64,000 nt of DNA from an uncultured Aeriscardovia sp. (GTDB taxonomy: Bacteria > Actinomycetota > Actinomycetes > Actinomycetales > Bifidobacteriaceae). The stretch is taken from positions 1,054,001 through 1,118,000 of the forward strand of contig CAIFER010000001.1 of the NCBI GenBank assembly GCA_903789525.1, read 5' to 3'. Position 1 is the stretch's first letter. Each line of letters begins with the position of its first letter. The notes under the pieces were generated by a model. The model had not been told where the DNA came from, made no database searches, and saw nothing but the letters and a program-made list of their open reading frames with translations. The translations under genes were made by a program, and so were the position numbers. Shown one piece after another: positions 34,550 to 42,519 of the stretch.

Positions 34550-35967
34550 GACTGATTGAAGGCCAACTCATTCATGGTCGCTACCGCCTCGATAGCCGAA
34601 TTGCGAAAGGCGGGATGGGCGAAGTCTGGAAAGGCTACGACATCGAACTTGGCAGGACGGTTGCCATCAAGGCGTTGCGTTCTGATCTCGCCAATGGCCC
34701 GACGAGACTCGCGCGTCTGCGTGCTGAAGCGCATAATTCCGCCAATCTTGCGCACCCGAATATTGCTGCACTCTTCGAGTACTACGAGCACGACGGCATG
34801 GGCTTTCTCATCATGGAGTACGTACCCAGCAAGTCGCTCGCCCAGATTTACAAGAAGGTCGGCAAGATGTCGCCCGAGCGCTTGCTGCCGATCCTCATTC
34901 AAGCAGCGCGCGGACTGTACGTTGCACACCGTCATGGCGTGATTCATCGGGACGTTAAGCCAGGCAACATCATGGTGTCGTCTAATGGCGACGTGAAGAT
35001 CACTGATTTCGGTGTCAGCTATTCCACCAATCAGGCACAGATCACGCAGTCTGGCATGGTCGTGGGAACTGCACAGTACATTTCTCCAGAACAAGCACAG
35101 GGAGAAAAGGCGACACCACAGTCAGATATCTATTCGCTCGGGATCGTGGCGTACGAGGGTTTAGCAGGTCATCGGCCATTTACCGGCGCAACTCCGGTGG
35201 ATATCGCGGCTGCACAAGTAAATGATCCGGTTCCGCCACTCCCTGATGATATCGACCCGCAATTGCGCGATTACGTGATGAAGATGCTGTCGAAGGACCC
35301 AGCGAAACGCCCACGCAGTGCACTAGACGTCTCTCGCCAGCTGAGTGCCATCGAACGGCGTATCTTGGCTGAAGATACTGGCAAAATCGGTTCGACTACG
35401 ACTGAAACGGCGCTACCACAGCCCACACATGCTCCGGCGCATGCGTCATCGTCCGTTCCAGAACCACCACTTGATTCATTTGGTTTCCCGGCGAGTCCAT
35501 TTGTCAGTGATGATTCGCCGACGACCAATCATCCGCGCACACAGTGGAAAGCCGTCGACGCTTCATCGCTGCCATCGGCAGTTCCAGTGCCGGATTCACT
35601 TGCCCAGCTCTCAGAGCGAGCGTTCGAGCATTCGCAGGTGCACGCTCCTACTTTTCAACCAGAGCACACCGATCACGTCAGCCATATGGCCCGCGGTGTC
35701 CATGCGCAGACAGATCGTCACGCTCCCTTGCACGCCGAAAAAAGTGAGAAGAGCAAGAATCATGCACGTCGACGTATCGTCCGCAGCGCCCCTCACAGCG
35801 TGCGAAACATACTGCATCTCGCGTCCGATCAGTACTCACATTTTGAGCACACTTCGCTGAGAGAACAAAGGCACAATGGAATAAGAAACGTCATTAATAA
35901 CGTCACACATAATTCGAACACGTCGGCACAAACGACAGACAACCAGGGAAGGCGGAGACTCGAATGA
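34546..35967 (+). CDS. pknA: Ser/Thr protein kinase PknA-like, apparently without a transmembrane helix
   Basis: 473 residues from the ATG overlapping the pbpA stop (ATGA). The kinase domain (about 8-270) is intact: GGMGEVWKGYD loop, VAIKALRSD Lys (about 41), HRDVKPGNIM, DFGVSY, and SPEQAQGEK. After about 290 comes a low-complexity Pro/Ser region and then a His/Arg/Asn-rich tail (HAPTFQPEHTDHVSH, HARRRIVRSAPHSVRN). I see no hydrophobic span long enough for the membrane helix found in mycobacterial PknA. Either it is cytosolic or it docks via partners. The stop overlaps pknB by 4 bp. Confidence 0.92.
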   Translation: MRLIEGQLIHGRYRLDSRIAKGGMGEVWKGYDIELGRTVAIKALRSDLANGPTRLARLRAEAHNSANLAHPNIAALFEYYEHDGMGFLIMEYVPSKSLAQIYKKVGKMSPERLLPILIQAARGLYVAHRHGVIHRDVKPGNIMVSSNGDVKITDFGVSYSTNQAQITQSGMVVGTAQYISPEQAQGEKATPQSDIYSLGIVAYEGLAGHRPFTGATPVDIAAAQVNDPVPPLPDDIDPQLRDYVMKMLSKDPAKRPRSALDVSRQLSAIERRILAEDTGKIGSTTTETALPQPTHAPAHASSSVPEPPLDSFGFPASPFVSDDSPTTNHPRTQWKAVDASSLPSAVPVPDSLAQLSERAFEHSQVHAPTFQPEHTDHVSHMARGVHAQTDRHAPLHAEKSEKSKNHARRRIVRSAPHSVRNILHLASDQYSHFEHTSLREQRHNGIRNVINNVTHNSNTSAQTTDNQGRRRLE

Positions 35968-38087
35968 ATCAGGAGATCCCGCAGTCACTTGCAAACGGCC
36001 GCTACACGATTGGGCCTGAAATAGGCCACGGCGGGATGGCTGAAGTCCATCTCGGCACGGATACGCGTTTGGGTCGCAAAGTGGCAATCAAGATCATGCG
36101 GTCTGATTTCGCGGAAGACCGGACGTTCCTCGCTCGGTTCCGCCGTGAAGCCCACTCTGTCGCCATGCTCAACAATCCGAACATTGTGTCGATCTATGAC
36201 ACAGGCGAAGAGGCCATCACCGACGCGACCGGCACCCGCCATCTCGTGCCGTACATCGTGATGGAGTACGTCAAAGGTCAGACGCTGCGCGACATTCTCA
36301 AGGAAAACGGGCCGCTGTCAATCCGTGATGCCGAACAAATCATGCTCGGCATGCTCAACGCTTTGGAGTACTCGCACCGTATGGGCATCATCCACCGGGA
36401 TATTAAACCGGGCAACATCATGATTTCTGACCAGGGCGTGGTCAAGGTCATGGATTTCGGCATCGCTCGTGCGCTCGACGATTCGGCCACCCAGATGACC
36501 AAATCGCAAGGTGTCGTTGGCACCGCGCAGTATCTCTCCCCTGAACAAGCGCGCGGCGAGACTGTCGACATGCGCTCAGATCTGTACTCTGCCGGATGTG
36601 TTTTGTACGAGATGCTGACCGGACGGCCTCCATTTACCGGTGATTCCCCGGTTGCGATCGCCTATCAGCACGTTTCTGAGATCGCTACACCGCCGAGCGA
36701 ACTCGTTCCAGGACTGCCGAAAGTCTGGGATCAAGTGTGCGCTAAGGCGATGGCGAAGGACAAGCAGAACCGCTATTCGACTGCTGCCGAGTTCAAGCGG
36801 GACATTATGGCCGTGATGAACGGTGGGCACGTTATGGCGGCTGCGTTCAACCCGATCGCCGACTTTAAGGGCCAAAATGCCTCTTCAACGCCATCGGGCA
36901 GTGACGAGAAGCCTGGCGAAACAACACAGAGCTTCAGTCCATTGCCACCAGAGATCATTCCGAATGGTCCAGCAGACACTCAGGCAGATACGCAAGCTGG
37001 TCAAGCGCCAGTTGCAACCGCTTCCCCGTCGCAGTCTCGATCTGCTCAGCGAGCGCGTCAACGGAAGCGGAAGAAGATCATCATCTGGAGTTGTGTAGCA
37101 GGTGTTATTGCCCTCGCGTTGCTCATCTGGGGTATTGTCACTCTCGTCAATCGTGCGCGCGTGGTGACCGTTTCTGTCCCTGCAATCACCGAGGAAATGA
37201 GTGCTACACGAGCCGAAGAGCGCATCACCGCAGCCGGACTGAAGTTCCAGCGCGAGGTCGATCACAACTCTTCCAAGCCAAAGGGCGTCTTTACGCATCA
37301 AACGCCACCAGCAGGTACAAAAGTGCCGAAGGGCTCGACGGTGACGGTGTGGTTCTCTGGTGGACCAGTGTCAGCAACTGTGCCAAACGTGAAGGGCATG
37401 ACTCAAGCCGAGGCCACCACCAGACTCAAACGAGCTGGATTTATCGTTGCCTCGACCAGTACTGAGGATTCAGCGACCGTTCCACAAGACCATGTCACGC
37501 GCACAGACCCACCGATTGCCAGCTCACAGCCAAAGGGCACAGCCGTCATCCTGTACATTTCGACTGGGAGAACATCAGTGCCGGATGTGGCTGGAAAGTC
37601 GCAAGATGAGGCGCAGAAGATCCTCTCTGACCGCGGATTCAGCATTACCGTTCAACCGCAAGCTAATTCGAAGGTTGCGAAGGGACAGGCAATTGGTACG
37701 AACCCGGCTGCAGGCTCTCCTGTCGACCAGAAGGCGATGATCACGCTGTACATTTCCTCTGGCCCAGATCAGGTGCAATTGCCTGGTGTGTCCGGTGCGC
37801 AGACGGTCGGCGATGCGATGAATATGCTCGCCAATCGCGGTGTGACTGTCACGCTGAGCAACGGGACGCAGTCTGATTACACGAATCCAGTCGTCAAGGA
37901 TCAGAACGGCAATGACATCACGAACGGCGGCACGGTCGATAAGGACTCGACAGTGACGATTTCCGGGACGAAGCCAGCGCAGGATAATTCCACTTCTGAC
38001 TCGTCGAAGGATTCCAAGCCAGACACTCCGCAGCAGCCAACTGAGCCTGACCAGTCGCAAAACTCCGGGGCAAATCAATCGCAGTAG
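35964..38087 (+). CDS. pknB: Ser/Thr protein kinase PknB with four PASTA domains
   Basis: 707 residues. The kinase domain (about 10-280) has GHGGMAEVHLGTD, VAIKIMRSD (Lys about 43), HRDIKPGNIM (about 143), DFGIARA (about 163) and an activation loop with TQMTKSQGVVGTAQYLSPE. The transmembrane helix is about 372-394 (IIIWSCVAGVIALALLIWGIV). Four extracellular PASTA repeats span about 400-672; each carries a VPxVxGM/K-type start and a closing ...YISSG/WFSGG strand. The C-terminus is an Asp/Ser/Pro/Gln tail. PASTA domains sense muropeptides or lipid II. Last gene of the operon. Confidence 0.97.
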   Translation: MNQEIPQSLANGRYTIGPEIGHGGMAEVHLGTDTRLGRKVAIKIMRSDFAEDRTFLARFRREAHSVAMLNNPNIVSIYDTGEEAITDATGTRHLVPYIVMEYVKGQTLRDILKENGPLSIRDAEQIMLGMLNALEYSHRMGIIHRDIKPGNIMISDQGVVKVMDFGIARALDDSATQMTKSQGVVGTAQYLSPEQARGETVDMRSDLYSAGCVLYEMLTGRPPFTGDSPVAIAYQHVSEIATPPSELVPGLPKVWDQVCAKAMAKDKQNRYSTAAEFKRDIMAVMNGGHVMAAAFNPIADFKGQNASSTPSGSDEKPGETTQSFSPLPPEIIPNGPADTQADTQAGQAPVATASPSQSRSAQRARQRKRKKIIIWSCVAGVIALALLIWGIVTLVNRARVVTVSVPAITEEMSATRAEERITAAGLKFQREVDHNSSKPKGVFTHQTPPAGTKVPKGSTVTVWFSGGPVSATVPNVKGMTQAEATTRLKRAGFIVASTSTEDSATVPQDHVTRTDPPIASSQPKGTAVILYISTGRTSVPDVAGKSQDEAQKILSDRGFSITVQPQANSKVAKGQAIGTNPAAGSPVDQKAMITLYISSGPDQVQLPGVSGAQTVGDAMNMLANRGVTVTLSNGTQSDYTNPVVKDQNGNDITNGGTVDKDSTVTISGTKPAQDNSTSDSSKDSKPDTPQQPTEPDQSQNSGANQSQ

Positions 38088-38125
38088 CGAACGCTTGCTT
38101 TACTGCGCTCTTTACTGTGCTTGCT

Positions 38126-39364
38126 TTATTGCGCGGCGGCTCCGGTAGTGCCCGTTACATTCGCGTAATTGCTCATCGCTCGCAAGAACGGAACGTTATA
38201 CGCAAGCCACGGGCACACCCACTGCAAGAACGCGCCCGCCAGAATCAACCCGATGAGGATTATCTCGACCCACCGGATAACGGCAACTCCCGGCTGGAGA
38301 CGATAGAGCAGACCGTAAATGGACCAATTGTGATAGACAGGTCGCCCATTGCGACGGGCAATCCGATCGGTGCGCAAGGCCTGCCAACCCCATGTAATCG
38401 CCGCTGACAGCCACACGACGATCAGTGCTGCCAGTAGCCACGTGAGCAACTTATCCATCGGAGGAATACTCGCAGCGAAGCTCGGCTGATCGACAAAATT
38501 CGTTGCAGCCGAGTCATCTGGACCTGCCAACTCTGCCGGAATCCCGTCCGAAACGCGTGCCCAATACTTGAACGTGCCATGCACAATCCACCGGTGCGTC
38601 GCATACGTGTACCGCGGCGTACACGTCGTCAGCGTCACAAATCGTTGCGTTGGCTTCAGTTCAGGATGGTCCGGGACCGGAGCGACGACATCGATATCGC
38701 TGGGCAGTACGATCTCATGGCTCTGCATCGTGTACACATACCAGTAATCCTTGGTTCGCATGATGATAGCGTCGCCCTTGCGGAATTCAGGGACATTACC
38801 GAGCGGTTCACCATATCCAGACCGGTGACCAGCAAGCGAAAAGTTTCCGACCGCACCCGGCATCACAGTCTGCGGATAATGCCCAAGACCGTGTCGCGCG
38901 AGCTGATCGAGCCCAACGCCTTGCACGACAAGGCGCTTCCACGTGCGCCCAAATCGAGGAATGTACAACTGACCAACTGTGTCTCCGTACGCTGGCTGTG
39001 GAGCGACCGGTGGATTGCCTTTTTGTGGCCGTGCGATTCGGTACTTACCTGCCGTCGATGCCGGCTTCGTCCACGAAACCGACTGCGCTTGCTCAGCTTG
39101 GGTCTGCGCAGAGACGACACCCGTCCACACCATCTGCCACACGACATACAGCACACACAGAATGCCGAACGTCAAAAAGATTTCGCTGATGATACCAAAG
39201 ATTTGCCACCCCAAACCTCGACCGCGACGTGGTCGACGATACTGGTGAGAGGGATAAGCTGCGTGTCGCCCTGGCCCAGATCGATAGACAGAGCCGTCCC
39301 CGTCTCCCCAAGGGGAACGAGTATTCTGATCGGTGTGCAGACCCTCGATATCTTGTGGCGTCAT
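38126..39364 (-). CDS. Class E sortase with extra C-terminal membrane helices
   Basis: 412 residues. Basic N-terminus, then a membrane helix (about 50-74). The sortase domain has catalytic His in LAGHRSGYG (about 176), Cys in TLTTCTPRYTYATHRW (about 249) and Arg shortly after (about 258). Two further helices (about 312-333 and 378-402) make it multi-pass, which fits actinobacterial class E sortases next to pkn clusters. No LPXTG-type substrate gene or pilin is adjacent. It probably attaches surface proteins to peptidoglycan. It lies 49 bp downstream of the DUF881 gene and is probably co-transcribed with it. Confidence 0.9.
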   Translation of the reverse strand: MTPQDIEGLHTDQNTRSPWGDGDGSVYRSGPGRHAAYPSHQYRRPRRGRGLGWQIFGIISEIFLTFGILCVLYVVWQMVWTGVVSAQTQAEQAQSVSWTKPASTAGKYRIARPQKGNPPVAPQPAYGDTVGQLYIPRFGRTWKRLVVQGVGLDQLARHGLGHYPQTVMPGAVGNFSLAGHRSGYGEPLGNVPEFRKGDAIIMRTKDYWYVYTMQSHEIVLPSDIDVVAPVPDHPELKPTQRFVTLTTCTPRYTYATHRWIVHGTFKYWARVSDGIPAELAGPDDSAATNFVDQPSFAASIPPMDKLLTWLLAALIVVWLSAAITWGWQALRTDRIARRNGRPVYHNWSIYGLLYRLQPGVAVIRWVEIILIGLILAGAFLQWVCPWLAYNVPFLRAMSNYANVTGTTGAAAQ

Positions 39365-39413
39365 AGATCCCGATTGTAATGGACGAACTTTATTTTTAGC
39401 TTCTTGTCAGCTT

Positions 39414-40262
39414 CTACTTCCCTGAAGGCGTGCCCGCACCCTTCAGCTTCGACGCATACTTGAGCGTGCGCGGTGACAGCGGTGTACTGCCAAACGATAA
39501 ACGCGGGATTCGCTCAACCTTATAACCGAGCTGAATAGCCGCTGCATACTGGCGGTAAATAGTGACCGCTGGCGATGTATCGAGAGCACTGATCAGCGAC
39601 TCGACCGGTCCGATCGCCCGAATCACGTACGGAGGCGCATATTGCCGGCCTTGCAACAGCAAGACATTTCCAATACACCGAACTGCTGTCGTCGACTGCA
39701 CGCGGACACCCTGGATTGTCATCGCTTCGGCACCGCCGGCCCACAGTGCGTTGACCACACCTTCCAGATCCTGTTGGTGGACCACATAATCGTTCACATT
39801 GGTGTCAGACAGCGTGACGCCAGACTGTTGTGCACTAGCCCAGAGTGGCGAATCGGAGAGTGTGACCGCTACGCCTGGCCCCGTATATGCCGGCAGAGAA
39901 GTCTGCCCTGATGTCGAGTTACTGGAAACTCCTGATCCGGGTCCAGCCATGTGCTGTGCTTGTGAACCGCGATTTTCCGCTTGCCGTAGCGTATCGATTT
40001 GCGAGCTGAGCGAATCGACCTGTTTTTGCAACTGTCTAATCTGCTCTTCGCGGCTGCGTACCAGTCCGACCGTGTTTCCGCTGGAGCGCGACGACCCGTT
40101 GGCGCGGATATTGACCGTAAACATCCATCCGACGAGCGCACAACACAGTGCCACCACCAGAGAGACAAGGAATCGACGGGGAGTCAGATGCTTCCGCTCT
40201 TGCAAATGCGAACCGCGCGGTGCAGTCGAACCATGCAGCGCTGATTGGTGCCCTTGACGCAT
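39414..40262 (-). CDS. DUF881 family membrane-anchored protein
   Basis: 282 residues from the ATG at 40262, preceded by GGGAGG, which decides the start over the upstream ATG. One N-terminal helix (about 28-50), a coiled coil (REEQIRQLQKQVDSLSSQIDTLRQ), a Gly/Ser linker, and a C-terminal DUF881 domain: GPGVAVTLSDSP, VHQQDLEGVVNALWAGGAEAMTIQGVR, and PPYVIRAIG. DUF881 proteins are common near division genes in Gram-positives (YlxW/YlxX type); their molecular role is unknown. It is divergent from crgA. Confidence 0.9.
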   Translation of the reverse strand: MRQGHQSALHGSTAPRGSHLQERKHLTPRRFLVSLVVALCCALVGWMFTVNIRANGSSRSSGNTVGLVRSREEQIRQLQKQVDSLSSQIDTLRQAENRGSQAQHMAGPGSGVSSNSTSGQTSLPAYTGPGVAVTLSDSPLWASAQQSGVTLSDTNVNDYVVHQQDLEGVVNALWAGGAEAMTIQGVRVQSTTAVRCIGNVLLLQGRQYAPPYVIRAIGPVESLISALDTSPAVTIYRQYAAAIQLGYKVERIPRLSFGSTPLSPRTLKYASKLKGAGTPSGK

Positions 40263-40367
40263 CTGACCTCCCTTCATCATCACTGACTCATTATCCTCGT
40301 CCCAGTGGAACCGATCCGGTCACGACGGTACAATTGAACCATTCTGTGAGTATAAGGAGGGCCTCCC

Positions 40368-40760
40368 ATGGCTGACACGAAGGATGATAAGAGCGAAAGC
40401 CAAGGCGGCGAAAAGAACCAGCCAGGTGACGTTTCGCTTGATGAGGTCCAGAAGATTCTGAGCGCTAAGCAAGATCCAAAAGAGCTACCGAAGAACATGC
40501 AAAGGCTTCTTGCGCGCGAGAAAGAAAATAACGCACGCGTTCAAGAGTCCATTCACGGTGCAAAAACGAATCCGAAATGGTTTGTGCCGGTGTTCTGCGC
40601 TTTGCTTGTTATCGGCTTGGCATGGGTTGTCATTTATTACGCTACGTCACTGAACGGCAGCACCACATACTTCCCAATCCCGGGCATCGGTGACTGGAAT
40701 CTGCTCATCGGATTCCTCCTCATGCTCGCTGGGTTCCTCATGACGATGTGGTGGAACTGA
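40368..40760 (+). CDS. crgA: Cell division protein CrgA
   Basis: 130 residues. A charged 60-residue N-terminus precedes two transmembrane helices (about 70-90, WFVPVFCALLVIGLAWVVIYY; and about 106-126, WNLLIGFLLMLAGFLMTMWW), with the conserved NPKWFVP and short extracellular loop YFPIPGIGDWN. CrgA helps recruit FtsZ, FtsQ, FtsI and CwsA to the septum. The N-terminal region is longer than in streptomycetes. A good Shine-Dalgarno (AAGGAGGG) precedes the ATG. A strong terminator follows. Confidence 0.95.
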   Translation: MADTKDDKSESQGGEKNQPGDVSLDEVQKILSAKQDPKELPKNMQRLLAREKENNARVQESIHGAKTNPKWFVPVFCALLVIGLAWVVIYYATSLNGSTTYFPIPGIGDWNLLIGFLLMLAGFLMTMWWN

Positions 40761-40786
40761 GCTTATCTGCTGATTGCACTTCACAC

Positions 40787-40816
40787 AGGCCGGGCCTTCG
40801 GGTTCCGGCCTTTTTT
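40787..40816 (+). terminator. Rho-independent terminator of crgA
   Basis: AGGCCGG pairs with CCGGCCT around an 11-nt loop, followed by six T residues. It shields the DnaA-box cluster downstream from crgA transcription. Confidence 0.85.
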
Positions 40817-40827
40817 ATTCCCCACTT

Positions 40828-41147
40828 TTATCCACACCAACAATTCACCACTAACGAATGACCTTATCCACATTGTTTTCCACACTGGTGGATAAATCAC
40901 ATAGATGTTATTCACGATTCCATCCCATCGTTTGCGCGCACAAATAACCTCAGAATCCCTGTCATTGCAACGATTCCTCATCTGCGTCCGACCGAACTGA
41001 CTACTGCCTTCACACGGAAATCACATTGTTATGCACATATGTGGATAACTTTGTGCACACAGAGCACATTTATCAACTGTTTTATGAGTTCGGCTTAATA
41101 TCAACGTTCATTCGGTGGATAACTTGGTTTCTACCCTGCGTGCATAA
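40828..41147. other. DnaA-box cluster, candidate oriC
   Basis: Within 320 bp of non-coding DNA, 9-mers matching TTATCCACA exactly occur at 40828 (+), 40864 (+) and 41040 (minus). TTATGCACA occurs at 41029 (+). One-mismatch boxes occur at 40876 (TTTTCCACA), 40887 (minus, TTATCCACC), 40908 (TTATTCACG), 41114 (minus, TTATCCACC) and 41139 (minus, TTATGCACG). An AT-richer stretch (about 41065-41105) could unwind. It sits between convergent crgA and the rhomboid gene. No dnaA is adjacent, which is unusual for an actinobacterium. Three parS sites lie within 37 kb. Function as origin is inferred. Confidence 0.75.
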
Positions 41148-41175
41148 TCAACATCTCGTCACTCTGTGCACAACC

Positions 41176-41925
41176 TCAGAGTGTGCACCCACACAGCACC
41201 ACAATCACCACTGCGGCGACTACTATGCACGCAAGCGTGATCCACACCCGCCACGTTAACCACCGGAGCCGCGAGCGCCATGCTGGTCTCCATCCAATCA
41301 AGGCGGTGACAATCCAGCCGGTCACAAATCCACCGACGTGCGCTTGCCATGCAATATGCGGCCCTACTATTGGCTGTAAGACACTCAGAACCGCCAAGAT
41401 CGACAGTGAGACCAACGTGGACTTTCGGTTACTCGAGCCGCGCAACGTCGTCATATACACGGGGATGAGCGCGCCAAAAAGACCAAAAATAGCCCCCGAA
41501 GCCCCATACGCTGAAATCATCGTCGACGCCACCGATCGAGGCCATAACCGGCTATAGAGCGCTATGCCCATCGATCCGCCGAGACCGGAAATGAGATAAA
41601 CCGCTAAATACGTCCAATGGCCGAGTTCCTTTTCGATAAAGCTACCGAGGAACCACAATGTCACCATGTTGAACCCGATATGCATCAACCCCGGTGCGTG
41701 AAAGAAAACAGAGGTCATTGCCGTCCACGGCCTGCTGGCGAAGGCAATCGGCGCAAAGATGCCATTGTCGAGGAAGAGGTCGTGCACGCGCGGAAAAGGT
41801 GTAGTCACTTCTTCGATAATCCACACGATGACGCACAGCCCGATCAGTACAGAGGTGATCACAGGCCCTCGCCGGTACCATGCGATGCCCAGTCTTTGCC
41901 CCAGACGGCGCATCCCCCTGCCCAT
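41176..41925 (-). CDS. Rhomboid family intramembrane serine protease
   Basis: 249 residues with six to seven helices. The catalytic Ser is in AYGASGAIFGLFG (about 143) and the His is in QAHVGGFVTGW (about 195). The L1-loop region is HIGFNMVTLWFLG with the conserved His/Asn. The dyad is intact. It cleaves transmembrane substrates; none is identified here. It is transcribed towards the candidate origin, with the stop 28 bp beyond the last DnaA-like box. Confidence 0.92.
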   Translation of the reverse strand: MGRGMRRLGQRLGIAWYRRGPVITSVLIGLCVIVWIIEEVTTPFPRVHDLFLDNGIFAPIAFASRPWTAMTSVFFHAPGLMHIGFNMVTLWFLGSFIEKELGHWTYLAVYLISGLGGSMGIALYSRLWPRSVASTMISAYGASGAIFGLFGALIPVYMTTLRGSSNRKSTLVSLSILAVLSVLQPIVGPHIAWQAHVGGFVTGWIVTALIGWRPAWRSRLRWLTWRVWITLACIVVAAVVIVVLCGCTL

Positions 41926-42088
41926 GACCTCTCCCCCTCGTCTTCTTCAGCTGTCGTGTTCGTCGCTATTGTCTCATAAACGTCTGAAAGACCACTGACA
42001 AGTGGCTGATTAGCAATCGGCGCGCGGGTGCAGTCAGATAGAAACAGCCATAAGATAGGGTGTAAACATACGTCACAAAGGAGTAATT

Positions 42089-42334
42089 ATGGAGAACAAT
42101 TCTTCAAAGGGATTTTGGAAGTTCCTCGCCATCCTCTTCGGAACACTGCTGGCCGGAGCCGTGGGGTTCTACATCTACAAGCAAAAGAACCCAGAGTATG
42201 ACCCGTGGGAAGAGCCGTGGGAGAACAGCTCATCGCCAGTAAATCTGGATAGCAAGAAGCATCAGAAGTCCGCCGATGATTCCGGCGACGAGAATGCGGC
42301 AGACGAGAACACTGCAGCTGCTGACGCTGACTGA
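42089..42334 (+). CDS. Small single-pass membrane protein, function unknown
   Basis: 81 residues with a strong ribosome site (AAAGGAG). One helix at about 9-28 (FWKFLAILFGTLLAGAVGFYIY), then KNPEYDPWEEPWEN and an acidic Asp/Glu/Ala tail. The tryptophan-rich acidic segment next to the helix recalls small actinobacterial accessory proteins, but I do not recognise a family. It is a single gene ending at a bidirectional terminator shared with glgP. Confidence 0.75.
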   Translation: MENNSSKGFWKFLAILFGTLLAGAVGFYIYKQKNPEYDPWEEPWENSSSPVNLDSKKHQKSADDSGDENAADENTAAADAD

Positions 42335-42426
42335 AGTGTTGGCACTGAACCGCTTTGTGAACCGCTTTGTGCTCATCGCATTACATAAATAGCGCGCACA
42401 AGCGCATATAGCGCATACAAATCGAC

Positions 42427-42474
42427 AAGAACCCCCGAAGAAGCCGTTCATGGTTCCCTCGGGGGTTCTTTTAT
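42427..42474. terminator. Bidirectional rho-independent terminator (small membrane protein / glgP)
   Basis: AAGAACCCCCGA and TCGGGGGTTCTT form a 12-bp perfect stem with T-rich sequence downstream on plus (TTTTAT). It lies between convergent genes. Confidence 0.85.
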
Positions 42475-42519
42475 GCTCTTTTATTCTTTACTTTTATCTG
42501 ACTGTGACCGTGTGCACGC

